Below are positions 12,290 to 22,210 of a stretch of 64,000 nucleotides of DNA, piece by piece; position 1 is the stretch's first letter, and every line of letters starts with the position of its first letter. The notes beneath the pieces were generated by a model that did not search any database, was not told where the DNA came from, and saw only the letters and a program-made list of their open reading frames with translations. The position numbers were made by a program, and so were the translations under genes. This DNA comes from Ananas comosus (taxonomy: Eukaryota > Streptophyta > Magnoliopsida > Poales > Bromeliaceae): the NCBI RefSeq assembly GCF_001540865.1, contig NC_033633.1, positions 7,475,409 through 7,539,408 of the forward strand. The letters run 5' to 3'.

Positions 12290-12922
12290 CTCGTTCACCG
12301 TCTTTAGGTCTAACGTCTTGAAGGCGGTGAATGGTTCACCGCCTTCTCGAGGCACCGCCTTCTCGAGGCACCGCCTTCTCAGCAATTCCCTCCGCCTTCT
12401 CAGCAATTCCCCGCGTAGCCTAAGGTGCCCCGAGAAGACGGTGACTCGTTTACCGCCTTATGAAGGCGGTGAATCGTTTACCGTCTTATCGAGGCCACCG
12501 CCTTCTCAGCAATTCCCCGCGTGGCGCAAGGCCTTCTCAGCAATTCCCCGCATGGCGCTAGGTGCCTACGGAAGACGGTCACTCGTTTACCGCCTTGACA
12601 AAGGCGGTGAATAGTTTACCGCCTTATCTAGGCATTCTGATAAGGCGGTTATTCGTTTACCGCCTTATCTATGCCGCCTGAGCAAATCCCAGTCTTTAGT
12701 GTAGAACTCCACCCAGCCTAATTTCGCTAAGTCCTCGAGAGGGGGGCTAAAACACTGATAAGACGGTGAGTAGTTCACCGTCTCATCTGGGCTCCACTAA
12801 ACACGGTTAACACCGTCTTTAGCGCCTGACTCCTAGATAAGACGGTGAACCGTCTACCGTCTTCATGACGCGGTGAACGATTCACCGTCTTATGAAGACG
12901 GTGAACCGTTCACCGTCTTCAT
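12290..12922. repeat. Cluster of CACCG palindromes
   Basis: About a dozen inverted repeats built on AAGRCGGTGAA facing TTCACCGYCTT, separated by short variable DNA. Two examples are perfect: 12321-12345 (11-bp arms, 3-base loop) and 12892-12922 (15-bp arms, 1-base centre). Others carry one or two changes (TTTACCG, GACTCG). The GC-rich frames through here are not protein-like. Confidence 0.85.
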
Positions 12923-12939
12923 TAGGTTACCCGACCCCC

Positions 12940-13190
12940 AGACCGAGCCCGATACCTCTCCCTTCCTTTTCCCGCTCACGCTTTCTCTCTCTATCTCTCT
13001 GTCTCTCTCCACGAGCCGCCCCTTGTCGCCGGTACCCGTGCCGAGGTCGCCGCCCCCTGTCGCTGCCGCCCGTGCCAAAGTCGCCGTCCGTGCCAAAGTC
13101 GCCGCCCCCTGTCGCAGCCGCCCGTGCCAAGGTCGCCGCCCACGGTCGCCGACGTTGCCGCCGCCGCCCCTGCCGAGGTCGTTGCCCATC
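12940..13190. repeat. Pyrimidine tract and GC-rich minisatellite
   Basis: A CT-rich segment (TCTCTCTCTATCTCTCTGTC) is followed by repeats of about 20 bp around GCCGCCCGTGCCAAAGTCGCC. Long open frames in several phases are explained by composition and show no domain. Confidence 0.75.
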
Positions 13191-13373
13191 CCTCCCTCAG
13201 GTGCATACTCTAGTGTAGGTTTAATGTAAATGTATGTGGTTTAGCTGTAAATGGGCTTGATCATAGATGACAATCTCACTTTGAATGGCACAAATGCACA
13301 AATGCACATCCCTCTCACAGGTGCATACTCTAGTGTAGGTTTAATGTAAATGTAGTTGGTTTAGCTGTAAATG
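13188..13373. repeat. Direct repeat, period about 120 bp
   Basis: CAGGTGCATACTCTAGTGTA and the following 40 bases occur at 13198-13253 and 13318-13373 with two small differences. Confidence 0.9.
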
Positions 13374-13680
13374 TACTTTAGTTATGTCTGCCGCGAACGA
13401 ACCGGCCCCGCCGTAGGTTGTTTCTAGGGCGAGTGGTCATTCATGGTAGAGATGAAATTTATTTATGTTTTATTTTGAAATCAGGATTATAGGTTCATGG
13501 CTTCCAACAGACTCAAGAATCTGTTGTTAATTACCCCACACTTTCGGTGTTAAGGGACCCTCGATTAAGAGACCAAATATAAATGCTGATAATAAAAGAG
13601 ACAAAACAGGCAAATAAAATTTTATTGATATGATTTGCCGTTTACATGGCTTAAGCAGGGGCATACCCCCACTGTACATA
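13374..13680. other. No gene recognised
   Basis: AT-rich noncoding DNA between the 120-bp repeat and the hairpin array. It ends with a short GGGGCATACCCCC inverted repeat near 13659. It may belong to the same LTR-like unit as the array. Confidence 0.35.
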
Positions 13681-13683
13681 AAT

Positions 13684-14610
13684 TGAATCCTAAGTATATG
13701 TATTAGGATTCAGTTGGATTTGAGATTGACTAGGTCCTAAGTATATGTGTTAAAACCTAGTCAATATTAGACTCTGTGTATTAGAGTCTAATTGGCTCTA
13801 AGTATATGTCTCTACAGGTCCAATTCATGTTCCACCCGTGGTTATATGTCAAGATGGAATGTGACCACGACCTCAAGTATATGTATTGAGGTGGGGTCGA
13901 ACTAGATCCTAAGTATATGTGTTAAGATCTGTCGATATTAAACTTCATGTATTAGAGTCTAATGACTCTAAGTATTTGTCTTAGAGTCCGATTGTATTCA
14001 CTTAGTTGTATGTTCTAAGGTGAGATGTGACCAACCTCAAGTATATGTATTGAGGTGGGTCAATTACTCGAAGAGTGGAGAGTGGTTAATTCCGAGTATA
14101 TGTATCAGGATTAACCGAGTTTCACTCTAGTTATATGTGCTAGAATGAAGGTCTGACTAAGCCCTAAGTTATATACGTGTATTAAGGGATAGTCGGATTT
14201 GAACTCTAAGTATATGTATTTAGAGCTCGACTCGGCTGGTAAGGATTTTAATTACGGTATATGTGGCTAGAGCGAAAAGGCTAACTAGACCCTAATATAT
14301 GGGTTTAGACTATAGCCGAGCACGGTGACTTCACACTCTAGGTATATATGTATGGCAAGACTGACGTAACCCAATAAAGTCATCATGTATAAGAGTTAGT
14401 CGGGAATGAACTCTACAGTACTATAGTTAGGAGTTGCGAATAAAATTGATATCCATTTGACTGAATTCTAAGTATATGGCTATAGAACTCTTGTCGATTT
14501 GGAGATGTTTCGCCTTAGTGTATTTATTCCCAAGACGATTGACCATCAGCCCCTAACGTAATGTATTAGGGGTAGTCGATATTTAATTTTCTACTCTAGG
14601 TTATTAGTGC
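13684..14610. repeat. Array of hairpins with constant loop and variable arms
   Basis: About 18 consecutive short inverted repeats, each centred on a loop close to GTATATGTA. Arms differ from unit to unit yet pair within each unit. Examples are TGAATCCTAA with TTAGGATTCA (13684-13712), TTGACTAGGT with ACCTAGTCAA (13726-13764), ATTAGACTCT with AGAGTCTAAT (13766-13792), ACCTCAA with TTGAGGT (13870-13892), GACTCTAA with TTAGAGTC (13964-13988), a 12-bp arm pair with one mismatch (14029-14061), and CCCCTAA with TTAGGGG (14550-14572). Spacers are usually 9 bases. There is no open reading frame. The function is unknown. Confidence 0.88.
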
Positions 14611-14624
14611 CAGAGTAAAAAAAG

Positions 14625-15165
14625 GTTCATGCACGATGAACTTGGATATTCGGACTCATGGGGAGATTTGGTTCATGATTTAGGTTATGGTTCATGATTT
14701 GGTGTATGGACTCGGTTCATGAACTTGGATGATGGTTCATGTGATTTGGTGTATGGATCTGGCGTTCATGACTTATGATATGGTTTCATGGGTTTTGGTG
14801 TATGGATTTGGTTCATGAACTGTATTATGGTTCATTGGGTTTTGGTGTCATGGCTTTGTTTCATGAATTGCATCATGGTTTCATGGGTTTGGTGTCATGG
14901 ATTTGGTTCATGAACTTGGATCTATGGTTCATGGATTTAGATGTCATGGATTTGGTTCCATGAACTGGACAAAATGGATATGTCATGGGTTTGGTGTAGT
15001 GGATTTGGTTCATGACTGTGGATATGGTTCATGGGTTGTGTATAGATTTTGTTCATGAACTTGGATATGTTCATGATTTGGGTGTATGGATTTGTTCAGA
15101 CACTGGAATATGGTTCATGGATTTGGTGTATGGATTTGGTTTGATGATTCAAGGAATTTGCGGTT
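14625..15165. repeat. TTCATGAA-containing minisatellite, unit about 45 bp
   Basis: Roughly eleven imperfect copies of a unit combining TTCATGAACTTGGATATGG with TTCATGGGTTTGGTGTATGG. Apparent open frames are a by-product of repeat periodicity. Confidence 0.85.
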
Positions 15166-15189
15166 TAGTTCTAACAGACATGTTTCGGT

Positions 15190-15368
15190 CGTTTGGATTT
15201 GGATTTCAGCTTTAACGCGACTTCGCTTTCTTGCCGACTTTCGGCGTTTGAATTTGGGGTTTAGTTTAACGACTTTTCGGTCGTTTGAAATTTGGGTTTA
15301 GTTTAACGACTTTTCGGTCGTTTGAATATGGGTTTAGTTTAACGACTTTTCGGTCGTTTGAAATTGAG
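15190..15368. repeat. 36-37-bp tandem repeat with AACGAC/GTCGTT hairpin
   Basis: Three near-identical units (starting near 15260, 15297 and 15333) each contain AACGACTTTTCGGTCGTT, a 6-bp stem with a 6-base loop. A diverged unit precedes them near 15205-15250. Confidence 0.9.
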
Positions 15369-15633
15369 ATTTTCATGAAGCTGATTCATGAAATTAATTC
15401 ATGCTAGGAGCCCGTTTGTAAAGTCCACCAAGTTATTTGATGAAATTAATTCATGATAGGGGCCATTTGGAGAGCCCATTGGTTCATGATATTAATTTAT
15501 GACAAAGAGGACCCATGAAACTAATTCATAGAATTAATTCGTGATAGGGGATACATTTGGAAAGCCCAAAAAATTAATGCATAGAATTAATTCATAGTGA
15601 GGGGCCCATTTGGGAAGCCCATGAATTTGGTTT
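15369..15633. repeat. ATTAATTCATG repeats up to the gap
   Basis: Four or more imperfect units of about 65 bp combining ATTAATTCATGATAGGGGCC with CATTTGGAAAGCCCA. Confidence 0.8.
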
Positions 15634-15733
15634 NNNNNNNNNNNNNNNNNNNNNNNNNNNNNNNNNNNNNNNNNNNNNNNNNNNNNNNNNNNNNNNNNNN
15701 NNNNNNNNNNNNNNNNNNNNNNNNNNNNNNNNN
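15634..15733. other. Assembly gap of 100 N
   Basis: Exactly 100 N, the usual placeholder for a gap of unknown size. Sequences on its two sides may not be adjacent. Confidence 0.98.
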
Positions 15734-16800
15734 CTCACTAATAGAGTTATCGGCTAAACCGATTACGTCGGTTTCCACAGGTGGACCAACAGTCACCCGT
15801 CCTACGTAGGTCTACCGCCTAAACCTCTCACAACTACGCATAGCGTCCCTCGCTCACCAGCGTAGAACCAATCATAATCGGGCGAAATTCTCATTGTAGA
15901 ATTCGTACACATTCCAACCAGGAGCAACTGTGACCCAAAACCACCTCAAATCCTCGGGTTGGGTTACTACACACTCGGTGTATCCTCGATCTTATGATCC
16001 AACATGGGGCATTCCATGCTCCCGGTTCTAAGCTCGGACTACCGTCCTGACCAAATCTCTGCCCTACCGGTAGGTACCGGGCTGCTGTCTCTCACAGCTG
16101 ACTGCGCCTGCCGAAAGGACCCAGGCTCCACAGTCCACAAATGGTCTAGGCACGGGTCGTCCCCAAGCACCACCCGCCGTCGTCGTCCTACACGACGTAC
16201 TCTACCGAGTCACACGTACCAATATCGGCTCCTATGCACATAGTGCGAGTCACCACTCACACGAGTGATCCATGGCACGCTTCACACCTAGCAATGCTCA
16301 AGTGCTACTGCCAATACACTCTCTCGGTTGAATCCACATCCGTACTCTATGGGTATCTACACTCGAGCGCTCAACGCCTCTACAGCGTTCCACACGAAGT
16401 CCAGCATTAGGCAATCTTGCCTATGCACACCGGCAGCACGAGCGCAACCGCCTACCTGACCTTGAGGTACTACTAGGCTCACGTGCTCAAACTTGGCCAC
16501 TAATCGACCGTTCTCTCAACAGTGATGTTACTTTCACTGTTCGATCTATCGGAATGACATCCAAAATTTTCGGACTACTCGGGTGTTCTCATAAGCATCA
16601 TGGCTCAACTCTCGCAATTTACTACTCATATTGCCCTGAGAGTCGTTTCGCCACTTCTATCTCTACAGCGAGTCTCACTTCTCGCCATAGATTACTTCTA
16701 GCACTTTGCTAGTGCCATCTGGCTCTATACCTGTACTGGCAGGTACTACGCCCTCAGATAACACAAAACTCCATTTCTAGAGCAATCAAACCTATCTCTA
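15734..16800. other. No gene recognised; hairpin-rich noncoding DNA
   Basis: GC-moderate sequence lacking credible coding frames. It has several short inverted repeats, for example AAACCGA with TCGGTTT at 15756-15774 and CTACCGGTAG near 16056. It probably belongs to a minus-oriented LTR that continues to 17559. Confidence 0.4.
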
Positions 16801-17559
16801 GAAATCCACTATGAGAGAGATCTTAGACGCTTACCTCTCCAAGAAGTTCCAACCAAGGAGAAGATGAAGAAGATGAGGAAGACCTCCTTCTCCTTCTCTT
16901 TTTTTTTTCTTTCCTTTCTTCTTCTTCTTCTTGTCTTCTAAAGAGAGAAAGAGAGATATGAGAGGGTGTGTGGGTGAGAAATGAGAGAAAAGATCTTTCA
17001 TACCCCTCACATAGCCCCACATGTTGCATAAGTGCAAATAAGCCCCTCAACTTTCATCTTTGTGTACAGCCCTCACTGGGCATTCTGCACCTAGAAGGAC
17101 CAGTCCCTCGTCGGGGAGATCGGTCCCCGAGAGCCCTCCCCGCGGCCTGGGGACCTTTCGCGTACGGGAACTGGTCCCCAATCGAGAGACCGATCCCTGG
17201 GAGACCGGTCCTTCCTGAGAGACCGGTCCCCCGAGAGATGAATTTCCAGGACTTAGCCTTTTTTTTTTACCCTTCTCTCGCTGGTGTCGCATACGGGGAC
17301 CGGTCCCCTCAGCCAGGGACAGGTTGCATCAACCCCCCCGCAACCATCAGCTACGGGGACCGGTCCTCCCTTCCAGGGACCGGTCCCCGAGAGCAAAATC
17401 TGCTAAGTCCAGTTCTTGCATATTTGCTCTCGCGGACACGTTTCCAATGCACTTTTTGTGTTTTGGACATCTTTAGCTTTTCCGAAGGATACTCACTCGA
17501 CAAAGAGTAGATCCTGGACGAAGCACAACTCTCGAATTTCGAGAATTCACTTCCTTACA
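16801..17559 (-). repeat. LTR fragment with ACCGGT palindromes
   Basis: Reverse-complement homologue of 46445-46980: the same start (TGTAAGGAAG at 17559 on the minus strand), the same TCGACAAAGAGTAGATCCTG stretch, and the same array of GGGACCGGTC palindromes (about 17095-17390). A GA-rich tract follows (16850-16960), shared with 51240-51360. It is interpreted as the U3/R part of a long Tekay-type LTR. The open frames across the palindromes are composition artefacts. Confidence 0.75.
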
Positions 17560-18074
17560 TGCACAACCTCGACCACGTCCGGCCAAGGTCTTCGCTGAGG
17601 CATTACCCCGCCACTCACACGAGAGTGGCCAATCACTCGCGAAGTCTCAAGTCTCCGCTCGTTTCCGATTGCTTAGGGACACCACTCGTCCCATCCCGCG
17701 CCGATCTAGATGAAGATCGCCTACGCGGTGCTATCGCTTCCTAAGACACGACAACTCGGTCGATTCTCGACCCTCAAGGTCGAGTGCGAAACAACTGACA
17801 CCAACTCGAATCGGGCGAAAGTCATGCAAGGGTGTCTATTCTCATCACTCGGTTTCATGTTGTGTATACCCAACATGAATACCCTCGGTTGAGAATAAAC
17901 CACACCTCGAGTCTACCTCTAACATCCGTTTTAGAGGTTTACTAACCTGACCCAATCGATCAATCTTTCGCCATAAGTCACAAGTCCTCGCCTCTCACGA
18001 GCCTTATTCTCCTATGGTTTACTATCCTAGGGTCTCCTAGGTCCACCTAAACCATTTCTAATTCTCTACTTTAT
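17560..18074 (-). other. Gypsy 5' leader, noncoding
   Basis: Sequence between an LTR start (17559) and a minus-strand priming site (18075). It resembles the leader of the 32887 element near 40800-40900 (a shared TCTCACGAGCC followed by CTA-rich text). The element here would have only about 0.5 kb of internal DNA, so it is either a deletion derivative or a chance juxtaposition of two LTR fragments. Confidence 0.5.
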
Positions 18075-18086
18075 GCTCTGATACCA
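18075..18086 (-). other. Primer-binding site, tRNA-Met type
   Basis: GCTCTGATACCA on the plus strand, an exact complement of the canonical plant priming site, 8 bases from the LTR terminus TGTCACGACCC at 18095. Confidence 0.88.
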
Positions 18087-19149
18087 CTTTTATCTGTCAC
18101 GACCCGCGACCACCCACCTATTTGGCCGAGGTCGCGGCGCCGCCGACAGACCGCTGAACGAACAGAGTCTCCCCTGTACGTCCTAGGCATCGCAATCAAT
18201 ACAAGTATAAGAAGTTCCAACCAGGAGCAGTATTCAAGCAAGATTGCATAAGGAAGGTATCAAACAACATAACACATCCTATGCTATTACAAGCATCCCC
18301 ATTAGATTCATTTTTACATCACATTAGCATTATTACATTACGTTTTCTTCCAAATACAATAAATGATCGCAATATTATTACAAGTTTGCTCTTTTTTCTT
18401 TTCCCTCTGCCCCTAGGCTATGCCGACTCGGGGTACCTCTATCTCTGGTCTCTGGGGTAGGGTGCTATCTATGGAGCTACGCCCTCGCCTTGCGCCGCCG
18501 CGCCGCTCACGTGCGAACCTGTAACACCCCAAAACAACGTGGGGTGAGAACCAACTCCATGGTTCCCAGTGGGTACGGCCACCCAAGGGAAAAGCTCGAC
18601 CAATAGGTCTAAGGAGGCCCTGCAACATGTTAGTCCAACAGATATCCAACAGATATATATATTCAAGTATTGAAATACATGTTGTGCCTCACAATATGCA
18701 ATATGAAATTCATGCAGTTTATGCAACCATGCAACCAACTAGTAGTTCAATCGATACTACTTTTATTCCTGTTATTCACAGTTCAACCAATTGACTTCTA
18801 AGTTTTCCTCTATCTTAGATTCTTGTCAATTACAATTCTGCTCATAGGGTTTAACCTGCTTTTATAAGCTATCCACTCGACTCGGTCTTGAGTCAATCAC
18901 ACGCGGAATACCGCACAAAGCCAGGCTCAAGGTGAAGGATGTCTCACATGCACCTCAGCCCTAAATCCACTCAACTGGGATGCAACTAAAACTCATACCA
19001 TGCATCAAATAGTAAAGGTTTACTATCATGCTAACGAATTCGATCCATGTTCGAATAATAATGTTCAATGGCATTGTTCACTGTTCTTTTACCCAATCTG
19101 TAGCGAAGCCCTAGGGTTCGCCAATAACTCACCTTTCAATCCCAAAGTG

Positions 19150-19500
19150 GGGAGGGAGCTCCAAGTGCACCCAAGCCCGGGACCGTCTGCGGACCTCCAT
19201 GTGGTCCGGACCTCCAAGTGGTCCTAGTCGCACGACACTCCGGAGTACTCGACGACAATCCCCTCCATGTGGGGATTGGATGGCTATACCATCCCAAACG
19301 CAGACTGTGAGCTAGATCTATCCTCTCCAAGTGAGGATACTCTACAACTAGGGTCCACAACCCAATCAAATCCTCTCCAAGTGAGGATGCTCTACAACTA
19401 GAGTCAACAACCCAATCAAATCCTCTCCAAGTGAGGATGCTCTACAACTAGAGTCAATATCTCAATAACTCATCGACAACCTCTCCATGTGAGGGTACTT
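19150..19500. repeat. Hairpin array with TCCAWGT loop
   Basis: Consecutive inverted repeats share the loop TCCAAGT or TCCATGT while arms change together: CGGACC with GGTCCG (19190-19208), GGACC with GGTCC (19208-19224), CAATCCCC with GGGGATTG (19256-19278), TATCCTC with GAGGATA (19319-19339), then two ATCCTC units and an ACCTC unit (19479-19496). Confidence 0.88.
19319..19470. repeat. 50-bp tandem repeat, three copies
   Basis: TCCTCTCCAAGTGAGGATRC followed by TCTACAACTAG recurs at 19321, 19371 and 19421 with exact 50-bp spacing. It is the most recently amplified part of the hairpin array. Confidence 0.95.
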
Positions 19501-20342
19501 AGGTTTACTAAGTTCTTTATCCACAAGGCATTTTCTAAGGGATTCACCTATCCCTAGGTTCTCAAACCTCTAGTGTCAAATACACTACATTGATGCCACT
19601 CAATATGTTCTTGTTTTTCAAAGTCAATTTCTCTAATCGACCGAGTTCAACATGCATAATTCAACTACTATGTTCCACAATATGGCAACATGCATAATTC
19701 TTCTATCATAGGCAATATATGTCATCATGTATATGTTTCTATTTAACATAATCCACAATATGTTAATTCACAACATGTCATCATGCACATATATTACTAG
19801 CATCACATGATATGTCAACATACATATAATCATCATCCAAAGTAGTCTATACTTAGCATCTCATGCATTCTTTTAGCATTTAATTCATTATACATCTCAT
19901 CTCATTGGTAAGTAATATCAACTACATAATATGTTTCAACCATTCATATTATTATGTAAGCCTACCAATACAACTATATGCATCAATGTGAACTCGTATG
20001 TTTCTTAAACATAAAGGGCGACCTAGTCGCTTCGGTAAGCACAACCCACCTGCTATTGCATTCCGATTGCTTATCGACACTTGCAATTGGCCTCTCGCGG
20101 CATCCGTTGCTCGGTTCCGCCGGAACTTGCAATTGCGCACCAACCGCGCATCGCTTCGCAGCCTCGAGCAAAGAGGGTCTTCGTTTTGCCGTTACGGTGC
20201 TTCAAATCCGTTTCCAGGATTTTACGACTTCGCCTCGGCCCTTCAGGTGGAAACGAAGCCTAAACGTCCGTTTCTTTAATAACTTCACAACGGCTCCACG
20301 AATCGCCGAACCGACTTCGCCAACGCGTTCGTTTACCTAGCA

Positions 20343-20343
20343 N
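20343..20343. other. Single N at a repeat-family switch
   Basis: Minus-oriented LTR sequence stops here and the 3' end of a different, plus-oriented LTR begins one base later (AGCCTTCCACTC). Confidence 0.9.
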
Positions 20344-20743
20344 AGCCTTCCACTCAGGGTGAGGCTAGGGACCGCGGGAAGGGAGTTGCTTCGAGCTAGC
20401 TTCCTACGAGGACGACTTGCTAGGTGGTCTACCTCTCGCTGTATTTCTTTTTGGAGAGGTTGAGAGTTTTACTCGTGTACTAGAGACCACCATTTTTGTA
20501 TTAGAGGCTGACGCTGTATAACTTATGTCTACTTTTATGCACTAGTTATGTTCTATTACTATTAGTATAGATGTTAGAACTTTACTCGCTCTGATATCAT
20601 TAGTTGCTTATTACTTCACTTCTTTCATTTGTTCTATCTCTTGCTTTTACTTCCGCTTTTATTGTAAACGCCTTATATGTGTTGACATATGGCGGGTCTG
20701 GGCACGCTACCGGGAGGTCCTCCGCCGGTCCCGGGGCGTGACA
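20344..20743 (+). repeat. LTR 3' end fragment, plus orientation
   Basis: The last 400 bp of a Tekay-type LTR, ending GGTCCCGGGGCGTGACA. Homologous ends occur at 28477 and 32117 and, inverted, at 32887, 40923 and 62904. Confidence 0.85.
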
Positions 20744-21354
20744 TTTGGACAGATGAGAGAGATCTTTAGAGAGAGAAAGGAGAGTTTCTCTCTCCCTTCC
20801 CATGCGTGCGTGTGGCCATGGTGATCGGCTGAGGGGAAGAAGAAGCAATGGCTTCTTTATACATTACACCCCAAAACACTATTCACTTCCGGGCAGTTTA
20901 GCAGTTCGGAACAGTCGGAGCCCTTCTGAATGTCCGTTTGGGCTCAAATTTGTCAGACAGGCTCGATTTAATGTACTGAGTGAGAACATATCTTAAGTTT
21001 TCAGTTTCGACCCCGTTTGGTCACTGAAAACTGTACCGAACAGTAATTTTTATCAGATAGCTGTCGAATTTTATTTTCCACCTTCCGGGTGTCAGAATGA
21101 TATGAAACTTTAAATCTAGCCTCATAAAAATAATTCTGACTTATCCTCCAGTTTTCACAATTTTCTGACACTGTACATTTTCTGCTAATTTATTTGTCCT
21201 GTTTTCAACAGAAAATTCTAGATCTTCTGTTTTCATTCCGATTTTAGCACAAGTCACTTCTGACTTATGTTTTACTCCTCTAAACCCAATAAAAATAGTA
21301 TCTCACACTATTTTTATTTATTTTTATTTTTATAGCAAAATCTGGTATGTTTCA
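20744..21354 (-). repeat. LTR start fragment, minus orientation
   Basis: Homologous to 25349-25902 (plus strand) and to 48650-49020. Shared text includes TTTTCTGACACTGTACATTTT and the CACCTTCCGG stretch. On the minus strand it begins TGAAACATACCAG after a polypurine tract. Confidence 0.78.
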
Positions 21355-21371
21355 TTCTCCACCGCAACCTC
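21355..21371 (-). other. Putative polypurine tract
   Basis: TTCTCCACCGCAACCTC on the plus strand is purine-rich on the minus strand and touches the LTR start. It resembles the tract at 51894-51910. Confidence 0.6.
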
Positions 21372-21640
21372 ACTGGAACCATTCAAATGGCTTTCAAACT
21401 AAATGTACACCGTAACTTCATAATTTTAGAAGTCCGGTACCTTACACCCGGAGACCCCCGCGCGCCGTCGCAGGCGTTGCCAGTGGCCGCCGTCGTCGCC
21501 CGTGCTCGCTGCAGCTTACCAGGCCGAGGTTTGATCGCGGCTCCCTCCTCGCGCCGCCGCCGCTCGGGCCCGCACCCGAGGCACTCCTCCGGCCTCTGGG
21601 CACGTATGCATCAACCGGACGATAGGTCCAAAAATACCTA
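21372..21640. other. GC-rich segment, no gene recognised
   Basis: A GCGCCGCCGCCGC-type composition peak without a domain. It may be the 3' internal end of a gypsy element or the start of the next LTR. Confidence 0.35.
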
Positions 21641-22210
21641 ATCTAAAACCTGCCCTATCGGTTCGTAGACCTTAGGCCTATGCCGCTGCCACTCTACCTA
21701 CATATGACCCAGCCTAGGCTGCTGGGCTCACGGGTTGGTACGCCCAACCACTTTTCCAGAAAAGAACACTCTCTTGCGGTGGATCAGACCGCTGGTGTTT
21801 GTGAAATGCAAATAAGTCTCGAGCGATCAATGCTGATATGCTCAATAGCCAACCGTCGGCAACTAGCCGACAATCCTACCCCTCAGGGTATACCGACCAT
21901 ATAGGTCACAGTACGAGATACAAGAACCGACCGACTAGGTCACCGATCTCACATGTAATCATAAACCTTCTCTACTCCTACTCATGATGTTAGACATGAA
22001 AACCACCAAGTAGAGCGTAAAAGGAATAACAAAGGTGTTAGGCTCAACATAATATATATGCAGGGTAATAACAGGAAAAAGGGGAAGAAGATGTCACCGA
22101 GCGTGCACCACTGTACCGACTTCGGATCGAAGTACCCACCTGTACGTCTATGGCACTGGTCTCCTGACTACGAAAGAATATCAATTGGACCTACGAAGGG
22201 TCCACCAGGA
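21640..22210 (-). repeat. Left arm of a large inverted LTR repeat
   Basis: Reverse-complement homologue of about 23665-24300, for example CACCGAGCGTGCACCACTG near 22096 against its complement near 23770. Divergence includes many indels. It contains short hairpins such as GTCGGC with GCCGAC near 21855. Confidence 0.75.

Larger units (their letters stand above)
18095..20342 (-). repeat. Long LTR, incomplete (family with TGTCACGACCC end)
   Basis: The 5' LTR of a minus-strand gypsy element, starting TGTCACGACCCGCGACC. It matches 44649-45196 and the two halves of 48176-50374 in opposite orientation (for example GCGGCGCGGCGGCG near 44775 and GGCGAAGTCGGTTCGGC near 49850). It breaks off at the single N at 20343. 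Noncoding apart from short chance frames. Confidence 0.8.

Noticed and set aside
12318..13229. Several overlapping GC-rich frames up to 118 codons
   Set aside because: They lie in palindrome and minisatellite DNA, are open in many phases on both strands, and are low complexity.
13684..14610. CRISPR-like array
   Set aside because: Spacing is irregular, the conserved part is only about 9 bases, the flanking arms pair with each other, and the host is a plant.
14775..15301. Met/Asp/Leu-rich frames
   Set aside because: They follow the 45-bp minisatellite periodicity and are not conserved protein.
18413..18738. Minus-strand frames of 78-89 codons
   Set aside because: They lie in the noncoding LTR that matches 44660-44890, where the frames are not kept.
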